Below, in pieces: positions 1 to 7,240 of a stretch of DNA of 34,939 nucleotides (positions are counted from its first letter, which is position 1; each line of letters starts with the position of its first letter). This DNA is from Rhizobium sp. P32RR-XVIII. GTDB lineage: Bacteria > Pseudomonadota > Alphaproteobacteria > Rhizobiales > Rhizobiaceae. The DNA lies in contig NZ_JABAIH010000030.1 of assembly GCF_012641395.1 (NCBI RefSeq), positions 1-34,939 on the forward strand. Reading direction: 5' to 3'. Both the position numbers and the translations under genes were made by a program. The notes under the pieces were generated by a model that was not told where the DNA came from, ran no database searches, and saw only the letters and a program-made list of their open reading frames with translations.

Positions 1-114
1 CCGACCCCATGATGGAAGGGCCATTGTGCCGATTCCGAAGAGAAGCAAGAGCCCGCAGGACAGTTGAAGCCCTAGAACCGGAAAACCTGAACATGCTTGA
101 CTTCAACCGGCCGA

Positions 115-605
115 ATAGAGACGCTCGGTTGTTCAACCCCTTATGCGAGCGATGCTCGACGTCGGCCATGATTTCGCTTTCGGCCGCATCATAGGATCTG
201 AGCTTATCGGTGATCATGACACGTGGCAGGATGCCTTGGGCTTCAACAGTTTTCGCATCAGTTTCCGTGCCGCCTTCTTATTCCTGCGACTCGGGAGCAG
301 GGCATCGAGAACATACCCATCAGCGTCGACGGCCCGATTTTTTGCCCTGATGGAAACGGCCATTTCGTCCAGATGCCACTTGTCGGCAAATCTCTCCCTG
401 GACCGCCTCCGGATAAAGCGGGCATATTCGCGCCGAATTTGGCAGCTCATTCCGAGACAGTCTGGAAGGAGACTTCAAAGCCCCCGCTCGGCCAGCAGTC
501 TTCTACATGACGCAGGCTCAGCGGAAAGCGGAAATACAGCCATACCGCATGCGCTATGATCTCGGCAGGAAAACGATGACGCTTGTATCGGGGCGTAGCG
601 AATCG
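115..605 (-). pseudogene. IS6-family transposase relic
   Basis: Reading the minus strand in several frames gives consecutive pieces of an IS6-family DDE transposase. From the 5' side these are an N-terminal stretch with HRFPAEIIAHAVWLYFRF and PLSLRHVED (about 595-500), the catalytic-core stretch KWHLDEMAVSI and DADGYVLDAL (about 390-270), then ITDKLRSY and DVEHRSHKGLNNR (about 215-125). A stop codon follows the N-terminal piece, a frameshift separates the core from ITDKLRSY near 235, and homology ends abruptly after GLNNR. It is diverged from the IS6 copies at 21.4 and 33.3 kb, so it is a separate, older insertion. No terminal repeats were identified. It cannot encode an active transposase. 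Confidence 0.8.
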
Positions 606-1185
606 GTCGGCGGGTTCGGGTTCATTCCCGAAAATACCCCCGAAAATGTTAAGGCGACGCTGCCCCGCAGGCTCGCCGCGTACGCGCCGCTTCTCTAGGG
701 GCTGTCTGTATCGGCCGACTGATGCGCAGCAGGTCGCCGGCGACGCTTGCGGTGGACAAGTGCCCGCGAGCGGATCGCCTCGGGTACATCCACCCCGCCG
801 AAAGGGGCCTCTACACTGGCGGCCTTATCCCAAGTCGTTCCCGAAAGCTCGTTCCGGTACCGACGCAAATAAGTCGTTCGCGCTCAGCCAAGTCCATGTC
901 TTGGCTATAAAATTTGGCCCTAAAGAAAATCACGATAGCGGGGTTGATGGTTCGGTTCCCTTCAAGACCAACGGAGCTGACTCCGGCATTTTGCACTTCC
1001 AAACCGGACAGGTCGGTCAGCGCGATCGACGTAGCAACATTCCAGCATCGGCGGGATCGTCGTGGCTCGTGGCCGGGATGCCGCCGACGTGCCGTTGATT
1101 GTTTCCTTCGGTCCACACGTCCTAAAGTCGTTTCGTGTCTGGAGCTATGACCTGCCTGAGTAGGGCACGCGAGCATCATCTGTCG
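606..1185. other. No recognisable gene
   Basis: This gap separates the IS6 relic from the transglutaminase gene. A minus-strand open frame at about 1060-811 contains a stretch around VQNAGVSSVGLEGNRTINPA that has protein-like composition, but I do not recognise the family, and it has no convincing start. It may be another gene remnant. Nothing else was seen. Confidence 0.3.
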
Positions 1186-2040
1186 CTATTCTCGTATCTC
1201 GACAACCTTGACCGACACGTCCAACTCCACGAAATCCTCCGGCATTCCCGCATATCCGCCGGTAACAGGCATGATCTGTCCATTGTTGCGGGCAAACGCT
1301 ACGGGAATAAGGCAGGCTTCTCCCACTCGTCGGTGAGTGGGATCAAACGCGATCCAACCGGCTCCCGGAAGATAGACTTCCGCCCAGGCATGTGTAGATC
1401 CGCCGTCGTCGACAGAGGCCTGAGGGTCGTAAACGTAACCGGAGACAGCACGCGCACCGAACCCTAGGCAACGAACAGCTTCAATGAAGAGCGCTGCGAT
1501 GTCCCTGCATGAGCCACTGGCCTGCTCCAGTGTTTGTTGCGGCGACTGCGTGCCTTCCTCGTCTCGGATGCGATAGCTGACATTTGTCAGAATGCCGGCA
1601 TTGATATCTTTCAGCAGCGAAAGCGTGTCGGTCGGGCGGCTGCCCACGAACGCTTCGGCCCAATCCGCCACACGGCTACCGGGAGACGTCACGACAGCAA
1701 ATGCGCCGAGATCGGTCTTGTCTTCGGTCGAGTACGTGAAGGGATAGGCATGCGCCGAGATGTCTATATTAAAAACCGGCCACGGGTCGGCAGTCTGCTC
1801 GACAACGGCAGCACTGGTGATCGTCAGTTCCGCGGTCTGTTCAGAGAACGTCACTGTCGCGATGGTGTTGCCGAAGACGTCCTTCGCCCAGTCGATCGAC
1901 CCGCTCGCAGAACAGTCGATGCTGAAAGACAAGGTCCGAAGCCGTTGGTCGGTCCGAGGCGACAGCATCAGGCGGTGCGCAAGCAGTCCGACGGGCCGTA
2001 AGTAACGGTAGGTCGTTCGATGCTTGATCTGGAGTTTCAT
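1186..2040 (-). CDS. Transglutaminase-like cysteine protease family protein
   Basis: A 284-residue protein with an N-terminal beta-rich region typical of the bacterial transglutaminase N-terminal domain (MKLQIKHRTTYRYLRPV, then MLSPR) followed by a transglutaminase-like core. The catalytic triad is visible: Cys178 in GSCRD, His217 in STHAWAEVYLPG and Asp233 in AFDPTH. Proteins of this kind are cytoplasmic papain-fold hydrolases, often encoded with alpha-E or circularly permuted ATP-grasp partners and linked to peptide or amide processing; no such partners are present here. I chose the ATG at 2040 because it begins at the conserved MKLQIKH motif; an in-frame TTG at 2073 would add 11 residues. 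The gene looks intact. Confidence 0.88.
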   Translation of the reverse strand: MKLQIKHRTTYRYLRPVGLLAHRLMLSPRTDQRLRTLSFSIDCSASGSIDWAKDVFGNTIATVTFSEQTAELTITSAAVVEQTADPWPVFNIDISAHAYPFTYSTEDKTDLGAFAVVTSPGSRVADWAEAFVGSRPTDTLSLLKDINAGILTNVSYRIRDEEGTQSPQQTLEQASGSCRDIAALFIEAVRCLGFGARAVSGYVYDPQASVDDGGSTHAWAEVYLPGAGWIAFDPTHRRVGEACLIPVAFARNNGQIMPVTGGYAGMPEDFVELDVSVKVVEIRE

Positions 2041-2433
2041 AGTGATTTCCCGGCGGCCAGATTGTTCAGTCAACTCAAGCGTGGGTCAGCGAAACGACGC
2101 CCGCAAAGTGTTCGTGCCTTGCAGACGCCATTGTAGCCACGACGGTTCCACACGCGGCCAATCTCATCCTCTTACACGTCGCCAGTCGCGGATGTCGTCC
2201 GCTGTGGCCCAAACCCGGCCATCGAAGGCAATCATCCTTTTGTCGAACTTCGACTGGCGATCGCCCCCGATCGTCGTTCTTGGAATGGCTCTCCAATAAC
2301 ACGCGCCTTTGTTATATTCCCCAGCAACGTTATCGCCGTCTACTCACGATGCAAGGTCGATCGCATTGACATCCGACCTCCCATCAGTTCGACATCGTCT
2401 TCTTAGTGACGCTCAAATCGGTATGAAGGATCC
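2041..2433. other. Intergenic region upstream of ihfB
   Basis: No gene is supported here. The last 130 bases before ihfB are AT-richer and include TTGTTATATTCC near 2310, which could be part of a promoter, but no clear -35/-10 pair could be assigned. AAGGA a few bases before 2434 is a good ribosome binding site for ihfB. Confidence 0.4.
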
Positions 2434-2724
2434 ATGATCAGATCAGAACTCGTTCATATCATCACCCTTCGCAACCCGCATCTTTACCGGCAGGACGTGG
2501 AGAAGATCGTCAGCACAATTCTTGATGACATCGCCGAGGCTCTGGCAAACGGCGATCGTGTCGAGCTTCGGGGTTTTGGCGCGTTTTCGGTTCGCTATCG
2601 GCCGTCGCGCTCGGGCCGGAACCCCAGCAACAGAACAGCCGTATTCGTTGAGGATAAATGGCTGCCGTTTTTCCGCGCCGGTAAAGAGATACAGAAGCGA
2701 TTGAATCCGGAAGAGAAAACCTAG
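2434..2724 (+). CDS. ihfB: Integration host factor subunit beta
   Basis: A 96-residue HU/IHF-family DNA-bending protein. It carries the IhfB N-terminus (MIRSELVHIITLRNPHLY), the dimerisation helices (DVEKIVSTILDDIAEAL), the signature RVELRGFGAFSVR and the DNA-intercalating arm around RPSRSGRNPSN, then PFFRAGKEIQKRLNP. IhfB normally pairs with IhfA to bend DNA by about 160 degrees in recombination, transposition, conjugation and sigma-54 transcription. No ihfA is in the window, so this is probably an extra IhfB working with a chromosomal partner. The beta arm has NRTAVFVEDKW where typical IhfB has a TG(E/D)TV-type turn, so its DNA contacts may differ slightly. The length is normal for the family. 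Confidence 0.93.
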   Translation: MIRSELVHIITLRNPHLYRQDVEKIVSTILDDIAEALANGDRVELRGFGAFSVRYRPSRSGRNPSNRTAVFVEDKWLPFFRAGKEIQKRLNPEEKT

Positions 2725-2899
2725 GCCGCCAATGCGGCATGTGCACACTACCCCCGCATGCTGGATTTCACGTTGGAAGATACGGCCCCTTCAACCGAAG
2801 CGCCTATAATTCTGCGTGTCCTACTTGGCGCGGGTATGATCACCCTCTACTGCCCACTCGCGAGAATGGCAACGATGCATGATAGCGGAGACGAACATC

Positions 2900-3436
2900 C
2901 TACAGGACAGGTTTGCCCGCCTGCTCCATGACATCGATGAAGACGGAATAGGGCAGAACGAGAGAAAGGGGCGCCTTGGGAATTTCGAGGGCGCCATAGG
3001 ACTTGTACCAGTCCGCCGCCCGCTCATCCTTGGCATCGATCAATAGTAACGAGCCGCCGACCTGCGACGAGACCTGAATACATCGCCGTGCGGCCGCAAT
3101 GAGCAATTCACCGCCCAGCCCCCAACCTTGGAAAGATCGGCTCACCGCCAGACGACCGAGGCGAAACCCGCCGATCGGATGACGTCCGCCGCCCGATGGC
3201 CGGGCCGTTTCAGGCGCCAGATCGAAGTCGACCTGCGCCGGGCTCAACGTATAGAAGCCATGGATCGTCGTATTATCCGCATTATCGACCGCGACATAGG
3301 TTTTAGAGGCGCCGCTCTCATGAGCCTGCCGCGCATATCTGGCCAGGAAATCGTTGAGGTCCGCCTGACCACAATCGAAGCTCTTGCGACCATGCTTCCT
3401 GGTGATCGGCTCCTCATGCCAGTCCGGAAGCGTCAT
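2900..3436 (-). CDS. tacT: TacT-like GNAT acetyltransferase toxin
   Basis: A 178-residue GNAT-fold protein of the TacT/AtaT toxin group, which acetylates aminoacyl-tRNAs and blocks translation. Visible features: the N-terminal segment with GQADLNDFLARYARQAH, the acetyl-CoA-binding motif A RLAVSRSFQGWGLGGELL, and the catalytic-type tyrosine in WYKSYGALEIP near the C-terminus. The start overlaps the stop of the upstream RHH antitoxin gene by 4 bases (3433-3436), so the two are translationally coupled, as is usual for this module. No frameshift or truncation was seen. The target tRNA cannot be read from the sequence. Confidence 0.9.
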   Translation of the reverse strand: MTLPDWHEEPITRKHGRKSFDCGQADLNDFLARYARQAHESGASKTYVAVDNADNTTIHGFYTLSPAQVDFDLAPETARPSGGGRHPIGGFRLGRLAVSRSFQGWGLGGELLIAAARRCIQVSSQVGGSLLLIDAKDERAADWYKSYGALEIPKAPLSLVLPYSVFIDVMEQAGKPVL

Positions 3437-3711
3437 TTACGGTTAGCAAGCGAACGGGCCGCTGCCTGCAGTCTGGCATTCGGCTTCGGCGGGTTGTCCA
3501 GCAAATCCAGTATGAAGCGGGTCTGCTCCTCGTCCAGGCTGATCTGCTCGGCCTTTTCGATAACTGCCTGGGCTGCCAGCAGCGCATTGCGCAACACGAA
3601 TTCCTTGAGGCTGGTTCGCTCGAGCGCGGCCGCACGCATCAGCCGGGCCTTCTCGGCCGGCGGAATCTGCATCGGGAAACGGCTTGTATCTTCTGCGGCG
3701 GCTCTGGGCAT
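3433..3711 (-). CDS. tacA: TacA-like DUF1778 ribbon-helix-helix antitoxin
   Basis: A 92-residue DUF1778 protein, the antitoxin partner of the adjacent GNAT toxin. The N-terminal RHH DNA-binding part is SRFPMQIPPAEKARLMRAAALE, followed by TSLKEFVLRNALLAA. The C-terminal tail (LDEEQTRFILDLLDNPPKPNARL) is the part that in characterised TacA proteins wraps the toxin and blocks its acetyl-CoA site. GAGGA lies 7 bases upstream of the ATG at 3711. A sigma-70-like promoter with an overlapping inverted repeat lies just upstream, fitting autoregulation by the toxin-antitoxin complex. Confidence 0.9.
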   Translation of the reverse strand: MPRAAAEDTSRFPMQIPPAEKARLMRAAALERTSLKEFVLRNALLAAQAVIEKAEQISLDEEQTRFILDLLDNPPKPNARLQAAARSLANRK

Positions 3712-3725
3712 GGCAAAATCCTCTT

Positions 3726-3762
3726 ACCTACACACTATAGGTCTTTCGCAGCTTGATTTCAA
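3726..3762 (-). promoter_or_regulatory. tacAT promoter and candidate operator
   Basis: On the minus strand TTGAAA (3762-3757) is followed by a 17-base spacer and TATAGT (3739-3734), a near-consensus sigma-70 promoter 23 bases from the tacA ATG. The -10 box lies inside an imperfect dyad, ACCTA-N7-TAGGT (3726-3742), which is well placed for repression by the RHH antitoxin. Function is inferred from position and from autoregulation known in this family. Confidence 0.65.
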
Positions 3763-3949
3763 CGTATGTTCAATGAAAGCACCTATCAATCGGGGGCAAA
3801 TCCATCAACGTCGCAGCTCGTGCGGTGTGCGCGGGTTGTGCAGCCTCCCGAACCGCATCGAAAGCGCCCAGCGAGCAGACCGCTCAGGCCATAGACGAGA
3901 AGGCGGGCACGATCGACGGGAATACCCACGAGCCGCGCCGACCGCTCGC

Positions 3950-5267
3950 ATGTCATCCATCGAACAGCAGATCGCCGACCGCGTCGAGTCCGCTCAAGCA
4001 CGCATCGTCAAGACGCTGAGTGACCTCGTCGCCTTCCCGTCGATTGTCAAGTCGAACCCGAAGGAGGCGGGCCCCGGCGAACGCGACTGCCAGCTTTATC
4101 TGCAAAAGCGATCGGAGGCGCTCGGCTTTACGACCGACCTCTGGGATCCGGATGGCCCGGCGCTGTACGCAAAGTATGAAGGGCGTCCCGGCGCCAACAA
4201 GGGGCGCACCTTCGAGGGCCGTCCGAACCTTGGCGGCACCTTGAAAGGGACTGGCGGCGGCCGCTCGATCATGCTGACAGGCCATATCGATGTTGTGCCT
4301 CCCGGCGCTGCGGAACATTGGACCACCGATCCTTTCGTGCCGGTGCTGAAGGACGGCTTTCTGCACGGCCGTGGAACCGTCGACATGAAGGGAGGTGTCG
4401 CCTGCATGCTGATGGCGGTTGAGATCCTTAAGGAATTGGGGCTGGAGCTTAAAGGCGACGTCGTGTTCACGACTGTAGTGGACGAGGAGATCGGCGGCAT
4501 GGGATCGCTTGCCATGGTCGATCGAGGCTTCAAGGCCGACGCCGGTATCATGGCCGAGCCGACAGCAAACCGCATCGCGCCGCTCTGCCACGGCATCCTC
4601 TGGGGCAAGATCATTATCGACGGCATCGGCGGTCACGCGGAGCTAACGCCGAACGCATGGTACACGAGTGGCCCTGTCGATGCCGTGCAGCTCTGCCGCC
4701 AGATGCTCGACGGCATCGACATCCTTAATCGCCGCTGGGTGTTCGATCCAAAAAAAAAACCATCCGCTGATGGAGCTGCCAAACCAGATCATCGTCACGC
4801 AGATAAGCGCCGGCGAACATCCGTCATCGATGGCCGGCCGCGCCGAAATCATCATCGGCGCGCAATATCTGCCGAGCGAAAAGGACGAGTTCGGTCTCGG
4901 AGGTCATGTGAAGCGCGAGATCGAGGAGCACGTTGGCAACATCTGCCAGGCCGACCCCTATCTGCGCCAGCATCCCGCCCGCGTCGAATGGATTCTCGAT
5001 GCCGACTGCGCCGAAATCCCAGCCGACAGCCCGTTCGTGTCGACCTTCCAGGAGGCGGTAGCGACGGCAAACCTGTCGCCCGCCCTGTCCGGTTTTGGCG
5101 CGCATAGCGATATCGGCCTGCCGACGGGGCTTGGCAATACGCCGACCGTGAACTTCGGTCCTGGCGACCCGGCGCAGGCACACCAGCCGAACGAGCGTGT
5201 CTCCGTTCGAGACCTCATAAACTGCACCAAGGCGATCGCGCTCGCTGTGCAGAGGTGGTGTAATTGA
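3950..5267 (+). pseudogene. M20 (ArgE/DapE-like) deacetylase, split at a 10-A run
   Basis: A zinc-dependent M20-family amidohydrolase of about 438 residues if one base is skipped. Metal and catalytic residues are in place: His112 and Asp114 (LTGHIDVVP), Asp145 (GRGTVDMKGG), Glu179/Glu180 (DEEIGG), Glu203 (AEPT), His229 (GGHAEL), and after the break the last ligand in FGAHSDIGLPTG. The reading frame changes inside ten consecutive A residues at 4750-4759; nine As would read DPKKNHPLMEL without interruption. The ATG at 3950 is chosen because MSSIEQQIADRV starts the domain; there is no strong ribosome binding site. Members deacetylate or desuccinylate amino-acid derivatives; the substrate here is unknown. 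It may be a pseudogene, a sequencing indel, or a gene expressed by slippage. Confidence 0.85.
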
Positions 5268-5300
5268 AGTTAGTCAACGAATAAAATACACCAATTGTGT

Positions 5301-5340
5301 CGGCGATGCCCTAGGTGGTCCTCGCCGATTATTTCTTTTT
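5301..5340 (+). terminator. Possible rho-independent terminator
   Basis: CGGCGA (5301-5306) pairs with TCGCCG (5322-5327) across a 15-base loop and is followed by a T-rich stretch (ATTATTTCTTTTT). It lies 34 bases after the M20 gene stop. The long loop and short stem make it a moderate candidate. Confidence 0.45.
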
Positions 5341-5441
5341 GCATGTAATTTCAGAGTCAGCGGTTCGATCTCATCAAGACCAAGACCTGTCGCTGAGGAA
5401 AAGGGCGTGTTTGCCCCAGTTTTTCTGGACGTGAAGTCGAT

Positions 5442-5543
5442 CGATTCCGGCGCAAGCCGTTTATTATCATTCTCTCGACGGTGATGCCTCTCATTCTCAT
5501 GGGCTTTCTAGAGCGGTTCTTGTTTTTTTCGGAATCGGCATAG
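5442..5543 (+). pseudogene. C-terminal relic of a membrane protein (unidentified)
   Basis: A 33-codon stretch ends in TAG and reads RFRRKP followed by a strongly hydrophobic segment (FIIILSTVMPLILMGFL) and a basic/aromatic tail. It looks like the last transmembrane helix of a larger protein. The upstream frame has no recognisable domain and there is no good start, so it is probably a leftover C-terminus joined to the IS630 fragment downstream. I cannot name the family. Confidence 0.3.
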
Positions 5544-5603
5544 GATTCCCAAATCTGAGGCACGTCTCCAGGAAGACCGACGCGGGCGGCGGGCTCCGCT
5601 GTC

Positions 5604-5951
5604 GTGAATAAGGTCCGCGATATTATCGGACTTTATCTGTCGCCGCCGAACCGGGCACTGGTCCTCAGCGTCGACGAGAAGAGCCAGATTCAGGCGCTCG
5701 ACCGAGAGCAACCGGTCTTGCCGATGATGCCTGGCATGCCGGAACGCCGGACCCATTCCTATGTCCGTCATGGAACGACATCATTGTTCGCCGCCCTCGA
5801 TATAGCCTCCGGCTTCGTGATCGGCAAATGCTACAACCGCCATCGCGCCGCCGAGTTTCTCGACTTCCTCAAGCAGATCGACGCAAAGGTCCCGGATGGT
5901 CTCGACGTCCACATCATCATGGATGACTACGCCACCCACAAAACGGCGTGA
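5604..5951 (+). pseudogene. IS630-family transposase fragment
   Basis: This encodes the central part of an IS630/Tc1-like DDE transposase: KVRDIIGLYLSPPNRALVLSVDEKSQIQALDR, then PERRTHSYVRHGTTSLFAAL, FLKQIDAKVPDGLDVH and IIMDDYATHKT. The first two acidic residues of the catalytic triad are present (VDEKS and MDDY). The N-terminal helix-turn-helix and the C-terminal part with the last acidic residue are absent, and the frame ends immediately after HKT. The hicB stop codon lies 9 bases beyond, so the element was cut off at this boundary. No terminal repeats were seen. Confidence 0.85.
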
Positions 5952-5959
5952 CAGTGGCC

Positions 5960-6316
5960 CTAGGCCGATAGATGTGCCTCGCCAAAGTGTGCGGCGGCTT
6001 CTTCCAACGCCTCTTCTGCCCACTGGTTAAGACTCTTTCCCGAAAGCTCGGCAGCAAGAGCTGCGCGGCGGTGGACTTCTGGAGCAACACGAAACATCAT
6101 CTTGCCAGAATAGGGCCTTTGAGGCTCTTTGCCTATGTTCTTGCAGGTCTCGAGGTAATCATCGACTGCTTCATGAAAGGCCTTCTTAAGTTCAGCTACA
6201 CTGTCACCGTGAAAGCCGATTACATCGGAAATGCCTGCAATTTTGCCGAAAAACACTTCGTCCTCAGCGTCAAATTCGATGCGAGCGTGATACCCGTTGT
6301 AAGTCATGGTGTTCAT
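5960..6316 (-). CDS. hicB: HicB-family antitoxin
   Basis: A 118-residue two-domain antitoxin. Residues 1-70 form the HicB partial RNase H-like fold (YHARIEFDAEDEVFFGKIAGI, then DSVAELKKAFHEAVDDYLETC). Residues 80-112 form a C-terminal RHH DNA-binding domain (GKMMFRVAPEVHRRAALAAE, SLNQWAEEALEEAA). It neutralises the HicA mRNA interferase and normally represses the operon. Its start overlaps the hicA stop by 4 bases (6313-6316), so translation is coupled. An internal Met at residue 4 is an alternative start. The gene appears intact, although its 3' end directly abuts the IS630 fragment. Confidence 0.9.
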   Translation of the reverse strand: MNTMTYNGYHARIEFDAEDEVFFGKIAGISDVIGFHGDSVAELKKAFHEAVDDYLETCKNIGKEPQRPYSGKMMFRVAPEVHRRAALAAELSGKSLNQWAEEALEEAAAHFGEAHLSA

Positions 6317-6567
6317 GGTGTTACTCCAATCTGCGTCAGGAATTCGCGAGCATCGCGCACCTGATAACGCTTTGCTTCATTATCCGGATGAGGCCGATGG
6401 AAGCTCGCAATGATGCCGTCTTTCTCGAACTTAACGCGAGAACCGTTTCCCTCGATTACGTTCGCTCCGGCAGCCACAAGCAGGTTTTCTATAGCCGCCC
6501 ATTCAATCGTTCCAGAAACCGGATCTTTGAATATGGCCGCGAGGGCCTTTTTCTGCTTGCTGTTCAT
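6313..6567 (-). CDS. hicA: HicA-family mRNA interferase toxin
   Basis: An 84-residue HicA-type toxin, a small double-stranded-RNA-binding-fold ribonuclease that cleaves mRNA in the absence of HicB. Motifs: WAAIENLLVAAGANVIEGNGSRVKF, then SFHRPHPDNEAKRYQVRDAREFLTQIG. This sequence has GSRVKF where E. coli-type HicA has a catalytic His, and the His residues sit in FHRPHP instead, so it belongs to a divergent subgroup. The toxin-first order matches canonical hicAB. No Shine-Dalgarno sequence precedes the ATG, and the predicted -10 box ends only 7 bases before it, so the mRNA may be leaderless. Confidence 0.9.
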   Translation of the reverse strand: MNSKQKKALAAIFKDPVSGTIEWAAIENLLVAAGANVIEGNGSRVKFEKDGIIASFHRPHPDNEAKRYQVRDAREFLTQIGVTP

Positions 6568-6574
6568 GCTAGCA

Positions 6575-6604
6575 AATATAGGGACGCTTGCTGATTATGC
6601 AAGC
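6575..6604 (-). promoter_or_regulatory. hicAB promoter with dyad operator
   Basis: On the minus strand TTGCAT (-35) is separated by 16 bases from TATATT (-10, 6580-6575), placing transcription start at or next to the hicA ATG (6567). A perfect dyad GCTTGC-N7-GCAAGC (6586-6604) covers the -35 region and is the likely binding site for the HicB RHH domain. Binding is inferred from position and the family's autoregulation. Confidence 0.6.
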
Positions 6605-7240
6605 ACAATTCAACCGCTTGGTGGATTCAGTGAGATGCACCGAGAAAAGCTCTACGCTCACCTGCGGCGGACCAAGACTGAGCGAGAAACTTTGATGCTG
6701 CCTTCGGAGATGCGGTCAGTTGGGTGGGAAGGAACCTGCCTTGCTTCGTAAACTCAAATAGTGGCTTCGGTCGCCGTAATGGTTACGGGGTCCGTAGTTC
6801 GACTCCGTTCAAGGCGAGCATCGCTCACTTTCGCAATGGCGCCCAGTCGGAAAGAAAAGATTAGCTCGCTGAACGTCCGCTTCGCGCCCCCCAGTTCGGC
6901 CGTTGAAGCAGACCTTGCACCCGCCGGAAACTAGACATTGTCTAGTTTCAAGGTAACGGCATCTTTGCGCCGCCGATAGCGGAAGTAAGCGTCGTCGCCT
7001 TCATGTTTCGACGAAGCTGCTTAAATGTTTCGCAAAGCATCCCGTCTTCATTCCGGGCTACGGGCTCATCGCCACCATTATGCAAGGCGGTCCAGCGGAA
7101 AGTCATGCGAGACCCGGGCTGGTTGACGCGTTTTGTGGAACGTCTGAAGAAGCTTGGCACTGCGATCCAGACCGCCATTCTCGCGCAGCCCATATCCGTC
7201 GATCAAGTCCTCGAACGCGTCGGGATTGCCCCACCCACTG
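6605..7240. other. No recognisable gene
   Basis: About 640 bases between hicAB and the cyclase gene. Several short open frames exist on both strands but none shows a known motif, a good ribosome binding site or consistent coding character. The segment 6776-6815 resembles a tRNA T-arm superficially (TTCGACTCC) but cannot fold into a tRNA. Nothing else could be assigned. Confidence 0.4.

Noticed and set aside
811..1060. Minus-strand coding-like stretch between the IS6 relic and the transglutaminase gene
   Set aside because: Composition is protein-like but no family was recognised and no start found; noted only as a possible remnant.
3128..3949. In-frame upstream extension of the M20 gene
   Set aside because: It runs antisense through tacAT and reads as Arg-rich shadow sequence; the family N-terminus begins at 3950.
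6776..6830. tRNA-like T-arm (TTCGACTCC) possibly marking an integration site
   Set aside because: No matching acceptor, D-arm or anticodon arm can be folded, the T-stem does not pair, and no integrase is adjacent.
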